Of a stretch of 64,000 bases of DNA, positions 39,454 through 49,409 are shown piece after piece. How positions within the stretch are numbered: position 1 is the first letter of the stretch; every line of letters starts with the position of its first letter. Under the pieces are notes generated by a model, which ran no database searches, was not told the DNA's origin, and saw only the letters and a program-made list of their open reading frames with translations. Both the position numbers and the translations under genes were made by a program. The DNA is from JAFAMS01 sp963715815 (GTDB lineage: Bacteria > Vulcanimicrobiota > Vulcanimicrobiia > Vulcanimicrobiales > Vulcanimicrobiaceae). The stretch covers positions 1,674,001 through 1,738,000 of the forward strand of contig OY970278.1 of NCBI GenBank assembly GCA_963715815.1. The letters run 5' to 3'.

Positions 39454-41219
39454 AGCCGCTCGTTTCCGTCGTTATCACGTCCTACAACTACGGACATTAT
39501 ATCTGCACCGCCGTCGATAGCGTACTCGACCAAGATTACGAGAACGTCGAAGTCGTCATTACCGACAACCGCTCGACGGATAATACCCTAGAGATACTCG
39601 AGCGCTACAAAGATGATCCCCGCGTTCGGGTCAATGTCAACGCGGTCAATATCGGTATTACGCCGAATATCAATACCGGCATCGGACTCGTGCGTGGAGA
39701 GTACGTTGTAATTCTTTCCGCCGACGACTGGTTGATGCCCGGACACATCAGCCGGCTCGTTGCGGTGGCCGAGCGCTATCCGGAAGTCGGCTTGGTGTAT
39801 GCGACGGCCTATTTGTGCAAAGAAGATCGCTCGCCGTTTGCGGTGCGCTACTTGGTAGGCCAGACGCTGCTTGACTACGCGGCCTCGCGCGATGAGCTCG
39901 GAACCCTTCTCGCGACGTGCGACATGTGCTTGCCGACGATTCTCTTTCGGCGCGTGCTCTTCGAGCAGCACGGGATGTTCGACGAATCCTTCGAGGTAGC
40001 GTCGGATTGGGAAATCACGGTCCGGATGATTCTCGCCGGCGTGAAGACCGCGTACCTGGCTGCCCCGCTTGTCGGCGTGCGCATTCACGACACGCAGGCC
40101 TCCGGCGTGAGCGCTTATATTGCGTCCGGTATGGATCTTCGGGAGCATCTTGAGATTCTCGAACGCTACTACGACAGCTCGATCTTCGAGCGCACGCATG
40201 GCCGAGAGCTTAGAATTCTTACGTCGCTCAAATACCACGTAGAGATGTTGCGGAATATGTCGCCTGACAAATGGACCCAGGAGATCGAGATTCGTGCGGA
40301 ACGCATGCGGTTTCGTCTCTTGCGCGATCAAAAGCGTCGCAGCATCCGAAAGCCGCCGAAGGTCGCGGTCATCGTCGCTAGCTCCGGTCGCACGATTTCG
40401 CTGGCCGCATGCCTACAGTCGCTTGCGAAACAAACCTATCCGCATTGGGAGGTTTGGGTCTTTCAAGATCACGGCATCGACATTAGCGCATACGCCGAGC
40501 AGCAAGTTCCTCGCGAGCGTTTCCATTACTCGCGTTCGGCGGGCCGGTTCGGTCCGGCCATGGTACGCTCGCAAGCGCTTTTCGTCGCGAGCGGTGACTA
40601 CTATCTCTTCTTGGACGAAGACACGCAGATTTTGCCGGACCACTTAGAACGGCTCGTTGCCGCTGCAGAGGGTGGAGACGGTGTCGGCATCGCGGGAACG
40701 ATCGTTCAGTTCAACGCGAGCGATGATGAGATGGGTTGGCATCCGGTTGGCAATTCGGAGGGTGCATACTTGCTCCGCCCTAGCCCGAACGATCTGCTCA
40801 TTGCCAACTGTCTGCCGTTATCGGCGATACTCTTTGACTCGGCCGCCGCAGACGTACTCGAATCCATCAATCCGCAGTTCGGGTTGTTCGGCGATTGGGA
40901 TGCTGCGATTCGACTCTCGAAGATTCGACAGCTCGCGTATACGGGTACTCGGACTCTCGTCGAGCACGCGTTCTTGGAGTTAAAGAACCAGTTGCTTGCG
41001 CAGATATGGGGCTCGTACATGGATCGGATGCAAGCGATCTATGCAGCGCACCCAACCCAGAATGCGGACGTCCTCCATGCACGCGACCGTCACCGCGCCA
41101 GCGTCACAGCCGTATTGCGGCCGGGCCCCGGCGGGTACCGCGACGTGCAGAATCTCTTCCGCCTCTATAGCGTCTTGGCCGGGGCCGGCTCGGCCGACGC
41201 AGCCCGCGTATCCGCGTGA
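39450..41219 (+). CDS. Double-domain GT2 glycosyltransferase
   Basis: 589 residues with two GT-A domains. The first (1-~250) has VSVVITSYNYGHYICTAVDSVLDQ, VEVVITDNRSTDNTLEILERY and the acidic motif ILSADDWLMPGH near 90. The second starts near 303 (VAVIVASSGRTISLAACLQSLAKQTYPHWEVW) and has YYLFLDEDTQILPDHLERLV near 388. Two-domain GT2 enzymes commonly add alternating residues or form disaccharide units. ATG 39450 overlaps the previous stop (ATGA); the frame is open further upstream but not homologous there. Its stop overlaps the next GTG. Confidence 0.88.
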   Translation: MKPLVSVVITSYNYGHYICTAVDSVLDQDYENVEVVITDNRSTDNTLEILERYKDDPRVRVNVNAVNIGITPNINTGIGLVRGEYVVILSADDWLMPGHISRLVAVAERYPEVGLVYATAYLCKEDRSPFAVRYLVGQTLLDYAASRDELGTLLATCDMCLPTILFRRVLFEQHGMFDESFEVASDWEITVRMILAGVKTAYLAAPLVGVRIHDTQASGVSAYIASGMDLREHLEILERYYDSSIFERTHGRELRILTSLKYHVEMLRNMSPDKWTQEIEIRAERMRFRLLRDQKRRSIRKPPKVAVIVASSGRTISLAACLQSLAKQTYPHWEVWVFQDHGIDISAYAEQQVPRERFHYSRSAGRFGPAMVRSQALFVASGDYYLFLDEDTQILPDHLERLVAAAEGGDGVGIAGTIVQFNASDDEMGWHPVGNSEGAYLLRPSPNDLLIANCLPLSAILFDSAAADVLESINPQFGLFGDWDAAIRLSKIRQLAYTGTRTLVEHAFLELKNQLLAQIWGSYMDRMQAIYAAHPTQNADVLHARDRHRASVTAVLRPGPGGYRDVQNLFRLYSVLAGAGSADAARVSA

Positions 41220-42037
41220 TATATACGGTAGTCGGCGCCCGCGGCTTCATCGGCTCCGCGTTCGTTCGGGTGCTCAAGGAGCGCGGCAGCGAGGTCCTCG
41301 AGATGACGCACGATCAGGCCTTGTCTACGAGCGCAGATCTCGGCCACGTCATCTATGCCTCCGGCGTCGCATGGGATGCCGGCAAACGTCTTGACGACGC
41401 GGTTCGCATGCACGTCGACGTACCGCTTGCGCTTTTGCGAAAGCGTTTCCAATCGTTTACTTATGTTTCATCGACGCGCGTCTACGGCGACTCCGCCGTA
41501 ACGCACGAGACGACGCCGGCTCACGTCGCCCAAGGCGACGTTTACGCGGCGACCAAAGCGGCCGGCGAAGTCGTCGTGCTGTTCGATGCTCGTCCGGAAT
41601 TACGCGTGGTGCGCCTCTCGAACGTCTATGGCCCGAGTTTTCGTTCGGGACTGATGTCGAGCGACTTTCTTCGCCAAGCCGCGATGACGGGTGCCATCGA
41701 AGTACGCTCGTCGGGCCATTCGGAAAAGGATCACGTCAGCGTGGAGGACGTCGTGGATGTGACGCTGCGTATCGCTGTGTCCGGCAAGGAGCGCGTTTAC
41801 AATATCGCTGCCGGACGCAATACGAGACAAGGCGAGCTTCTCGAGCGGATCGCTGCGGTGAGTGGTTGCAGCATCGAAGTCAAATCCGGTTCCCGAGCGG
41901 TTCGTTTTGCGCCGATCGATATAAGGCGAGTACGTAGCGAGTTCAATTTCCGCGCGCGCGACATAGTCGAGGATATTCCCGTCTTGTGGCCCGCCTTCGA
42001 AGAACATTTTGCCGCCGAGAAACAGGTGGCTAAATGA
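41216..42037 (+). CDS. NAD-dependent epimerase/dehydratase (extended SDR)
   Basis: 273 residues. The N-terminal nucleotide-binding motif is VVGARGFIGSAFVRVL; catalytic residues appear as VSSTRVYGDSA and YAATKAAGEVV (Tyr-x3-Lys); then RVVRLSNVYGPSFRSGLMSSDFLRQA and KDHVSVEDVVDVTLRIA. It is shorter than full epimerases. It probably reduces or epimerises a nucleotide-activated sugar, possibly the keto sugar made by the preceding rfbF-rfbG-epimerase trio; the exact reaction cannot be read from the sequence. GTG 41216 overlaps the glycosyltransferase stop. Confidence 0.82.
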   Translation: MIYTVVGARGFIGSAFVRVLKERGSEVLEMTHDQALSTSADLGHVIYASGVAWDAGKRLDDAVRMHVDVPLALLRKRFQSFTYVSSTRVYGDSAVTHETTPAHVAQGDVYAATKAAGEVVVLFDARPELRVVRLSNVYGPSFRSGLMSSDFLRQAAMTGAIEVRSSGHSEKDHVSVEDVVDVTLRIAVSGKERVYNIAAGRNTRQGELLERIAAVSGCSIEVKSGSRAVRFAPIDIRRVRSEFNFRARDIVEDIPVLWPAFEEHFAAEKQVAK

Positions 42038-45000
42038 ACGATCGCCATGAAGCGCTGCGCCTGCGCTGGGATCGCAAAGACGATGTCGACGAATCAGAGC
42101 TCGCACAGCTACGGCAAGATACCGACCCTGAAATTCGCCGCTTAGCTACTCGGATCACATTCGAGCAAACTATGCGATCTGCGCTCGACGCGGTCGCGAA
42201 CTCCTTGGCCGCGGAGGCGCGATTTGACGCGGAAGCCGATTGGGTTTCTCGAGGGGCGCAGCTCGCGCGGTACGACGAGCCGGTGCCGTTCATGCTCAAG
42301 CAGATCGGCATCGCGACGATTGCGCGCGGAGATTTGGATATGGCGACAACGTTGCTGTTCAATGCTCTCGTTTGGGCGATGCGGCAAGGCCAGTCCGGAG
42401 ATGAGCGCTCACGCCGCTTGATGCGGTATGCAATCGATCCCGATTTTGATTCGGCGTTCGAAGCGATCGCGGCACGAATAAGCATGCCGCGCTATTACCG
42501 GCCGAAAGCGGGGAAGCGGCGCGTCGCCGTCGTGATTCCGTTTGACCGCGATGGCAACAGCGTCGGAATCGTCACCGCCGGAATCACGGTCGGGTTGTGC
42601 GAGCGCGGTGTTGACGCGTTCATCGTAAGCACGCGAATGCTGAATTCCCCGCCGGACACTGTGCAGCGTAAGAACCTGGACGCTGCCGGATCACGGATTG
42701 TCGAGGCTGAGGGTGCGAGTGCGCTCGAGCGAACGCTTTGGCTGCTCGATTATTTCGAACGTGAGCCCGTCGATGCTGTCATCTACTTTTCGGATCCGCA
42801 AGACGTTGTGCCTCGGCTCTGCGAAATCATAGGCCTCGCAAACGTCCAGATCTTCGTCAATGCAGCATACGAGCATTTTAGCGGCCGCCTGGACGCAATT
42901 ATCCATACGATCGAGCCGCAGCAGATCGAAAGCGCCGTGCGGCCCGACATCGGCCTCTTCATTCCGACGGGTATCGCGCGCGATCGCGTGATCGCAGAAG
43001 CTGCGCCGGCTCGCCGTTCGGACTTCGGTGTTCCGGACGACGCAATCGTCCTGACGACTTTTGCGCGCCTTTCGAAACTAACACAGCGTGGGTTCCTCGA
43101 TGCGGTTGCAATGATCTTACGAGAAGAGCCGAAGGCGATTTGGCTGGTCGCCGGCGCGGGCAGCGCTGAGGAATTTGGCACAATACGCGACACGCTCACA
43201 GCCTCCCGAGTCGAAGATCGCGTAAATTTTTTGGGGACGCGTAGCGCCGAGATACCGTCGCTCTTGAGGATGACCGATATCTATCTCGATCCATTTCCGT
43301 TCCCGGGCGCGCAGAGCACCGGTGAGGCGATGTTTGCGGGCTTACCGGTCGTGTCAATGCTGCGTGCGCGCGACGCGGATCTTGATTCGACGGGCAGCGG
43401 GGTCACGACGGCTGCAGGCGAGGCAATGATTGGTGATGCGGCTCCGATGGCGCCTGCCGATGACATCGAGGGATACGCTGCGCTTGCAATTCGCTATATA
43501 CGCGATTCAGAAGAGCGCCGCCGCGTTGGCATGGCGCTAAAAGCGCGCGCGGAACGCGAGTTGTCGGTGGATGTAATGATCGATCGCTATCGCGATGCGA
43601 TCGAGCGTGCCATTGGCGAGCGCGCGCCCGTGCGCGATGGTGAGCTGGCTGTGGTAATAGTCGTGCCGTCTCCACTCGTGTTAGAGCGCGTCGTTGCGCG
43701 TATTAATAGCGATCGCGGCTTGTACGCTCCGAATCGAATCCTCATCGTCATCAACGGAGATCATCCCGACTTGGAGACTCGCGCGCGCCGGTATGGAGAT
43801 CGCGTGGTCGTCGTTCGCCTTCCGGAGGAAGTGGCACGCGTCGATGCGATTCGTGCCGGCATTCAGACGGCAGGCGCGCCTTTGTGTGCGATTCTCGACG
43901 ACACTGCATTGCCGATTGAAAACTGGGCGGCGGAAGGCGTTGCGGCTGCTCGCGCCCGCGGATACGGTCGCGTCCGCGGAGGCGTCGTCCTCGCGACTGA
44001 CCGAGCTGCAACGATCGAAGAGGCGCTCGCAGCGCTAGCGCCGATGGCGTCGCCATCCGTTCCGGTGCCTGCATCTCCGCCTGCGTCGGAAGAGTTTCTC
44101 TTAGGGTTGCGCGACCGGTATGAGGCGCACGCGTACTTTAACGATGGCGAAGTTGCCGCTTTGTGCGAGCATTCTGACTCGCGGGTGCGGACGCTTGGCC
44201 ATCGCGTCGTTTTTGAAAAAGAGGCCGGCCCGGCGTTCAAAGCTGCAGTGGAGCTTGCGAGCATCGACGATGCGATGGCCGAGGACCTGATCGGCTATTT
44301 GACCGGTGCGCTTTCGGCTCGGCAGCCGGAGGCCTACGTCGGGGCCATGAAGCTTCGCGCGCGACGAGCTTTTGCACGCGGCGATCTTGAAGAGACGTTG
44401 AAAGCGATTGCAAATGCGATCGCGGCCGGAATGACCGCCGCACAAATGGGCGTCAAACGTTGGCATCCGCTGTTTCATGTTGCGAACGACCCGGATTTCG
44501 ACGAACTTTTCGCGGAGGTCGCTGCGAAAGTTTCGCCGCCTCGCGTTTATCCGCCGCGTGATGCTAGCGTGCGGCGTTTCGCAATCGTCGTTTCGGTCGA
44601 TCTTGCAGCGAACAGCCTGTCGTTGACCGCCTCGCGCGCTGCCGTCGGGCTGCGCGCGCTCGGTCACGAGATATGCTATGTTTCGACGGAGTTCTATAAG
44701 TCTCCAAAAGATATGCCGACGGCGATCAGCGTTCAAGCTGTCGGGGCCGAAGTGATCTTCGCAGAGGGAGAGACTCTGCTCGACCGAGTGCAGGATTTGC
44801 TCGAACGTTTTTCGCGTAAACCGGTCGATGCCGCGATGTATTTCGTCGATCCGGCAGACCCAATCGCGCGCATTCTCGAGATCGTCGGCCTCTCGAACGC
44901 TCAGGCGCTCGTGACTGCTGGGTTCGACCAACGTTCGGGGAGGATCGACACATATGTCCACACGGTCCAGCCCGCACAAGTCGAAACGGCAATGCATCCG

Positions 45001-45693
45001 GAGCGCTCCGTTTACATTCCAACCGGCATCGCGCGCGACCGCGAGGTTATGTCGGCACGCCCGGTGTTACGCTCGGAGATCGACCTCAAACCTGACGACA
45101 TCGTACTCTGCACGATCGGGCGTCTGAACAAAGCCGTCCAGCGCGAATTTCTCGAGGCAATCTTCGGTGCGCTGCGTCAGAACAAGCGATTGAAGTGGCT
45201 TGTGCTCGGTCCGCGCGAAGAACATTCGTTGAAGGTGCTCGACCGGGCCATGGGAGCTGCCGGGGTTGGAGGCCAGGTGCAATGGCCGGGCGCCATCCAC
45301 GATCGCTTGCCGTCGTTCTTGTTGAGCGCGGACATCTATTGCGACACGTTTCCGTTTCCGGGCGGACAAAGTCTGGGCGAGGCAATGTTCGCAGCACTTC
45401 CCGTGGTCGCGATGCGCCGGGTTGTCGATGTCGATCTCGATCCAAGCGGCACCGGCCCGACGTCTGCGACGGCGGAAGTGTTCATCGGCGATGCCGTCGA
45501 GCTTACGCAGGCCGGCGACGTTACGGGATATACGAATCGCATTCTCGAGTACGCTGCGAATCCGGATTTGCGCAAGCGTGATGGCGCGCGCCTGCGTGAG
45601 CGCGCGATCGCAACGCTCGGGTTTGAGAAAATGCTGCGCGCGTACGGAGATTTACTCGAAAAGCTCGCCGACCGTCCCGTTCCCGTCGGTTGA
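42034..45693 (+). CDS. Giant tandem GT-B / GT-A / GT-B glycosyltransferase
   Basis: 1219 residues, apparently an internal duplication. Each half has a ~150-residue helical region (RLMRYAIDPDFDSAFEAIAA and its counterpart HPLFHVANDPDFDELFAEVAA) followed by a GT-B fold: RRVAVVIPFDRDGNSVGI near 160 versus RRFAIVVSVDLAANSLSL near 845; IFVNAAYEHFSGRLDAIIHT versus ALVTAGFDQRSGRIDTYVHT; and MTDIYLDPFPFPGAQSTGEAMFAGLPVV near 415 versus SADIYCDTFPFPGGQSLGEAMFAALPVV near 1101. These last strings recall the GT41/GT4 nucleotide site. Between the halves (~535-690) lies a GT2-like segment (LAVVIVVPSPLVLERVVARI and ILDDTALPIENW). ATG 42034 overlaps the preceding stop. Its role is probably repeated sugar addition. 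Confidence 0.82.
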   Translation: MNDRHEALRLRWDRKDDVDESELAQLRQDTDPEIRRLATRITFEQTMRSALDAVANSLAAEARFDAEADWVSRGAQLARYDEPVPFMLKQIGIATIARGDLDMATTLLFNALVWAMRQGQSGDERSRRLMRYAIDPDFDSAFEAIAARISMPRYYRPKAGKRRVAVVIPFDRDGNSVGIVTAGITVGLCERGVDAFIVSTRMLNSPPDTVQRKNLDAAGSRIVEAEGASALERTLWLLDYFEREPVDAVIYFSDPQDVVPRLCEIIGLANVQIFVNAAYEHFSGRLDAIIHTIEPQQIESAVRPDIGLFIPTGIARDRVIAEAAPARRSDFGVPDDAIVLTTFARLSKLTQRGFLDAVAMILREEPKAIWLVAGAGSAEEFGTIRDTLTASRVEDRVNFLGTRSAEIPSLLRMTDIYLDPFPFPGAQSTGEAMFAGLPVVSMLRARDADLDSTGSGVTTAAGEAMIGDAAPMAPADDIEGYAALAIRYIRDSEERRRVGMALKARAERELSVDVMIDRYRDAIERAIGERAPVRDGELAVVIVVPSPLVLERVVARINSDRGLYAPNRILIVINGDHPDLETRARRYGDRVVVVRLPEEVARVDAIRAGIQTAGAPLCAILDDTALPIENWAAEGVAAARARGYGRVRGGVVLATDRAATIEEALAALAPMASPSVPVPASPPASEEFLLGLRDRYEAHAYFNDGEVAALCEHSDSRVRTLGHRVVFEKEAGPAFKAAVELASIDDAMAEDLIGYLTGALSARQPEAYVGAMKLRARRAFARGDLEETLKAIANAIAAGMTAAQMGVKRWHPLFHVANDPDFDELFAEVAAKVSPPRVYPPRDASVRRFAIVVSVDLAANSLSLTASRAAVGLRALGHEICYVSTEFYKSPKDMPTAISVQAVGAEVIFAEGETLLDRVQDLLERFSRKPVDAAMYFVDPADPIARILEIVGLSNAQALVTAGFDQRSGRIDTYVHTVQPAQVETAMHPERSVYIPTGIARDREVMSARPVLRSEIDLKPDDIVLCTIGRLNKAVQREFLEAIFGALRQNKRLKWLVLGPREEHSLKVLDRAMGAAGVGGQVQWPGAIHDRLPSFLLSADIYCDTFPFPGGQSLGEAMFAALPVVAMRRVVDVDLDPSGTGPTSATAEVFIGDAVELTQAGDVTGYTNRILEYAANPDLRKRDGARLRERAIATLGFEKMLRAYGDLLEKLADRPVPVG

Positions 45694-46769
45694 TGGTCCG
45701 ACGCGGTGGTTTGCCGCGGCTTGTAAAGCGTCTACGCCCGGGCGTACCGGCGCGCATCGTCGCGTTCGGAAGCAGCATCACGCACGACGGTTTCTATCTC
45801 GACCCGCTCGCGCCGCATTTGCGTGCAGAGTTCCCCGGTGCGGACGTCGACGTAATCCGGCGGGCTTTACCCGGCTTTATGTCGTTTTGGGCAATGCATC
45901 GCACTGCGGCGATCGCAGCATTGAATCCCGACCTCGTCATCGTCGAGTTCGCGATAAACGATCACGGCCTTCAGGTTCCCGAGATCACGTTGAAGTCGAT
46001 CGAAGGCATTGTGCGTCAGCTGCGGGCCGCACCTTCGCCTCCGGATATAGCGTTCGTGTATTTCATGAGCCGTCTAGCGGAAGCGATACCACGCCAAGCC
46101 GCGGTAATCGAATTGTGGGAGCGCGTAGCCGACCACTACGGCATTACCAGCATCGATTGCAGTGTCGTCGCCGAAGATCTCGTGCGTTCGGGAAAGGCAA
46201 TTTGGCTCGAGCGTTGGCCGGGGCGTCCCTCGTGGGAGACGAAAGATCATCCGGTTTCATTGACGCGCGACCTGTCACATCATACTGCGGAAGCCGGGCA
46301 CATCTTGGGCCGGCACGTCGCGGAAGCGATTGCATCGGCTGCGAAAGATGCAACCGATCCGGGGCCGCTTGCCGCGCCTCTGTATCCTGATAACTACGCC
46401 GACGCGCGCAGTTACTTTCCGCCGGACCTCGAGCGTGAGGGTTGGGAACGTCGTTCCGTCGACGACCGCGCGGAGACGCAGCTGACCGTCATGTACTTTT
46501 CCGAGCTTTTGGTGCCGAGCCGAATCGGTGCGTCACTGAATTTTGAATTCACCGGGCGCGAGCTGAAGATCTGGAGCTACTCCGGTGCCGGCAACGTCAT
46601 TACGCTCGACGGAAACCGCGCCTCCCTCAATCTTCCCGACGCGCGCATGGCATTTCCGACCTTCATTTTGCGCGAGAGCGAGCCGCGAACGCACGCTATA
46701 GAGATCGAAGCGCGCGAGCTTCCGCTCGAAATCGGCGCGATCGATACGATCGGCAGCCTCCGCTTTTAG
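45693..46769 (+). CDS. SGNH/GDSL-family hydrolase
   Basis: About 358 residues. Block I is ARIVAFGSSITHDGF (nucleophile Ser near residue 29), block III-like LVIVEFAINDHGL carries the Asn, and a HHTAEAGHILGRHV stretch may supply the catalytic histidine. A C-terminal beta-rich domain of ~110 residues (LNFEFTGRELKIWSYSGAGNVITLDG) may bind carbohydrate. Members of this group remove acetyl or other esters from polysaccharides, or transfer them. It ends the nine-gene operon; the ATG shares a base with the preceding stop (TGATG). The stop is 4 bp inside the convergent aminotransferase gene. Confidence 0.8.
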   Translation: MVRRGGLPRLVKRLRPGVPARIVAFGSSITHDGFYLDPLAPHLRAEFPGADVDVIRRALPGFMSFWAMHRTAAIAALNPDLVIVEFAINDHGLQVPEITLKSIEGIVRQLRAAPSPPDIAFVYFMSRLAEAIPRQAAVIELWERVADHYGITSIDCSVVAEDLVRSGKAIWLERWPGRPSWETKDHPVSLTRDLSHHTAEAGHILGRHVAEAIASAAKDATDPGPLAAPLYPDNYADARSYFPPDLEREGWERRSVDDRAETQLTVMYFSELLVPSRIGASLNFEFTGRELKIWSYSGAGNVITLDGNRASLNLPDARMAFPTFILRESEPRTHAIEIEARELPLEIGAIDTIGSLRF

Positions 46770-47917
46770 CTCGCGCTGAGCGAGCGCTCCAGCGTGTCTA
46801 TGACGCGATCGACATCCGAGCTCGACATTCGCGGATAAAGTGGAAGCGAAAGCATCCGTTCCGAGGCGCGCGTCGCGTTCGGCAAGTCTTCCGGCCGCAA
46901 GCCATACTTCTTTGCGTAGTACGGTTGGACGTGCATCGCCTCGTAGTGAATGCCGAGACCGACGCCGCCCGCCTGCATGCGCTCGAGCAGGGTATCGCGC
47001 GCGCAAACGGCGGGGTCGATCTCCACGACGTAGAGATGATATGCGTGCCGTCCAGGCATGGTAATCGGAATCGGACGAACGCCTTTCATCTGCGCCAGGC
47101 CCTCGTCGTAACGTTGCCAGAGCGTCTTGCGGTGTGCCCACCAACCTTCGAGCTTCGGCAACTGCGCTAGACCGAGCGCCGCGATCAGATCGAACATGTG
47201 GTACTTGTAGCCGCGTTCGACGAGCTGATAGCGTGCGAAGCCTGACGAGCCGTAGCGCTTCCATGCGTCTTTTGAATTGCCGTGCATCGACAAAACCTTG
47301 GCACGTTCGCCCAGCTCGGCATCCATCGTCGTCATCATCCCGCCTTCGCCGGTAGAGATGTTCTTGGTCGGATAGAAGCTGAAGACGGTGAAATCTCCGA
47401 TCGTTCCGATTTTCTCGTCGCGCCACGTCGTCTCGATCGCGTGTGCCGCATCTTCGATGATCCGCAGGTTGTGCTTGCGCGCGATCGCGCGCAACGCGTC
47501 CATGTCGCAGCTCTGGCCATAAAGATGGACGGGCATCAAAGCTTTCGTGCGCGGCGTGATCTTGCGCTCGACGTCTTTGGGATCGATCAGCCACGTGACC
47601 GGATCGACATCCGCAAAAATCGGAGTACAGCCGGCGTGCTCGATCTCGTTCGGCGTTGCGCAATACGTGATCGGCGTCGTGATGACTTCGCCTTCCTCGA
47701 TGCCTAGAACGACGAGCGCCAGATGCAAGCCTGAGGTCGCGGAATTAACACCGACTGCCGATGTCGCGCCGGTGTAGGCTCGAAAGGCGTCTTCAAACTC
47801 CTGAGTCTTCGGACCGCGAGTCAGCCAGCCTGACTCGAGCGCTTCGCGGAGCTGTTCGAGCTCTTCCTCACCGAAGAGCGGCTTGTGAAAGGGAAGAAAT
47901 GGCGTCAGGGTTTGCAC
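46766..47917 (-). CDS. DegT/DnrJ/EryC1 sugar aminotransferase (PLP)
   Basis: 383 residues. PLP-dependent transamination of a keto sugar nucleotide to an amino sugar. Motifs include FLPFHKPLFGEEELEQLREAL, NSATSGLHLALVVLGI, DVDPVTWLIDPKDVERKI, IIEDAAHAIETTW and the lysine-bearing FSFYPTKNISTGEGGMM (PLP Lys near residue 182). GTG 47917 has AAGAGGAAC upstream; an upstream in-frame extension is not homologous. It ends the minus-strand operon wbqC-DCC-HTTM-degT. Combined with the dehydratase at 52961 and the formyltransferase at 54052, it could make an N-formylated amino sugar. Confidence 0.93.
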   Translation of the reverse strand: MQTLTPFLPFHKPLFGEEELEQLREALESGWLTRGPKTQEFEDAFRAYTGATSAVGVNSATSGLHLALVVLGIEEGEVITTPITYCATPNEIEHAGCTPIFADVDPVTWLIDPKDVERKITPRTKALMPVHLYGQSCDMDALRAIARKHNLRIIEDAAHAIETTWRDEKIGTIGDFTVFSFYPTKNISTGEGGMMTTMDAELGERAKVLSMHGNSKDAWKRYGSSGFARYQLVERGYKYHMFDLIAALGLAQLPKLEGWWAHRKTLWQRYDEGLAQMKGVRPIPITMPGRHAYHLYVVEIDPAVCARDTLLERMQAGGVGLGIHYEAMHVQPYYAKKYGLRPEDLPNATRASERMLSLPLYPRMSSSDVDRVIDTLERSLSAS

Positions 47918-47927
47918 GGTGTTCCTC

Positions 47928-49409
47928 TTATCGGGCGGGGGCATAGCTACCGGGGCGCAGGCCTGCAGAGACGGGTGATGTTTCGGCGCGTTTGCTCGGA
48001 TCGAATCCAGGCTCGAGAATTTGCACGGCGACCGTCGCGTTCGCCGGATCGACGATGTAACGAGCGACGCGAGCGTATTCGAACGAGCGCTCTTCTTTGC
48101 GGACCGCATGATAGTCGAAGACGACTTCGGCGCCGGGTAGCGTCGGAATCGTGCGCGCGTAGCGGACGAGGCGGCGTTCGAAGATCGAGTGGTCGTCCGG
48201 ATAATATTTTAGGGCGGTGAAGATGCTCGCGAGGCAGATAAACTCGCCGACGTGCATGTAGCGCCAGCCGGTGTTGCGATCCCAAGCGACGCAGCCGCAT
48301 GTACGCGTGTTCCTCGCCGGCTTTGCGAATGCGAACGTCGACGAAAAAGTTAATGATATCGGCCGTGAACACGCGCCAAAGAATTAATCCGAAAAATTGT
48401 GTCCAACGATCGAGCGCGATTTGAAGTGGCCGCGCCAGCGTCCGCTTGAAATAGAAATTGATCGTCATTCCCGCATACGCGAAGGGCAGAGCGATAAGAT
48501 ACGCGACCATTGCTGCGACGAGCACCGCGACGATTGCGTCCGAAAGGTACCCGAGACCGGCGCCGCCGTGGATGCGGGAATCAGCCGCGCCAACCATCCG
48601 GCGAAAAGCGAACCGGGATAGAAATACAAAAGCGTCGCAAGCGCGACCATCTCGGTAAGAAAGCCGAGACGAATCAGCAAACCGATTCCGATGAAGCTGG
48701 CGGCAAAGAAGAATGCTGCATACGGCGCGACCGGTATGACGAGGAACAACGTCCCGCAAACGACTTCGGCGAGCCAGCCGGCGTTGTTCAAGATTCGAAA
48801 TGCCGGCGAGGTTGGCGGCACGCGACGCAGCCAATGCGCCCAAAAGCCCCACCATGGGTTCACGAGGCCCCGTTCGAATCCGTCGCCGTGCGCGTAACCG
48901 GCCGTTATCTTGTAGATGCCGGCCGCAATCATGATCAACGCGAAATCGATGCGAAACGTCAGAATCGTCATAGCACGCAGCAGTCCGCCGCGATCGACGG
49001 TTTGCGCGATTGCAAGCAGTACGATCAAAAGCGCTAGCCAGTGATTCATGTGGCCCGGCGCACCCATCCCGCGCAAGATACTTTGCCAGCGGGTGTGCAC
49101 GTAGAAGTACCTGGCTAGTGCGAAATTGAGCAGCGCGCAAGGCAAGAAGAACCAGCCGAACGCAATCCCGAGCGCCGAGAGGATCCACAGCCCCACCAGA
49201 CCTCGCACGATCGCCGGTGTCATCCATCGGTCGCGCGACGGCGTCGACTCGACGTAACCGCCGTATCGCTCCGTCGTAAAGAAACGATGTGCCTGTGCAG
49301 CAGTGAGGAGTGCGAGCTGTAAGAACAGCAGCACGCCGTATCCGGCGCGCAGTGCGGTTTCGACGCTCGGTGAAAGCTGGGCGAGGGCCCACTGCGCCGG
49401 ATCGATCAC
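47928..49409 (-). pseudogene. HTTM-like membrane protein with two compensating frameshifts
   Basis: A single multi-pass membrane protein can be followed from GTG 49409 to TAA 47928, but not in one frame. The first ~280 residues (ALRAGYGVLLFLQLALLTAAQ onward, with GRVNPWWGFWAHW-type HTTM text such as GFERGLVNPWWGFWAHWLRR) run to about 48560. The middle (LSDAIVAVLVAAMVAYLIALPFAYAG through WRVFTADIINFFVDVRIRKAG) is in the next frame between about 48560 and 48300. The end (HVGEFICLASIFTALKYYPDD) returns to the first frame. The first frame has a stop at 48465-48467. The protein resembles HTTM/vitamin K-dependent carboxylase-like proteins, which often pair with a DCC thioredoxin-like partner, here the overlapping upstream gene. 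Either the gene is broken or the sequence carries two indel errors. Confidence 0.7.

Noticed and set aside
44101..44997. Minus-strand open frame of 298 codons antisense to the giant GT gene
   Set aside because: No recognisable motif; the plus strand has clear GT-B repeats here.
45422..46390. Long plus-strand open frame of 322 codons across the end of the 1219-residue GT gene and the SGNH hydrolase
   Set aside because: Arg/Ser-rich low-complexity translation spanning two well-supported genes in another frame; a GC-rich shadow frame.
46533..47663. Minus-strand open frame of 376 codons
   Set aside because: Lies over the DegT aminotransferase in a different frame and reads as Arg-rich noise; DegT has full family motifs.
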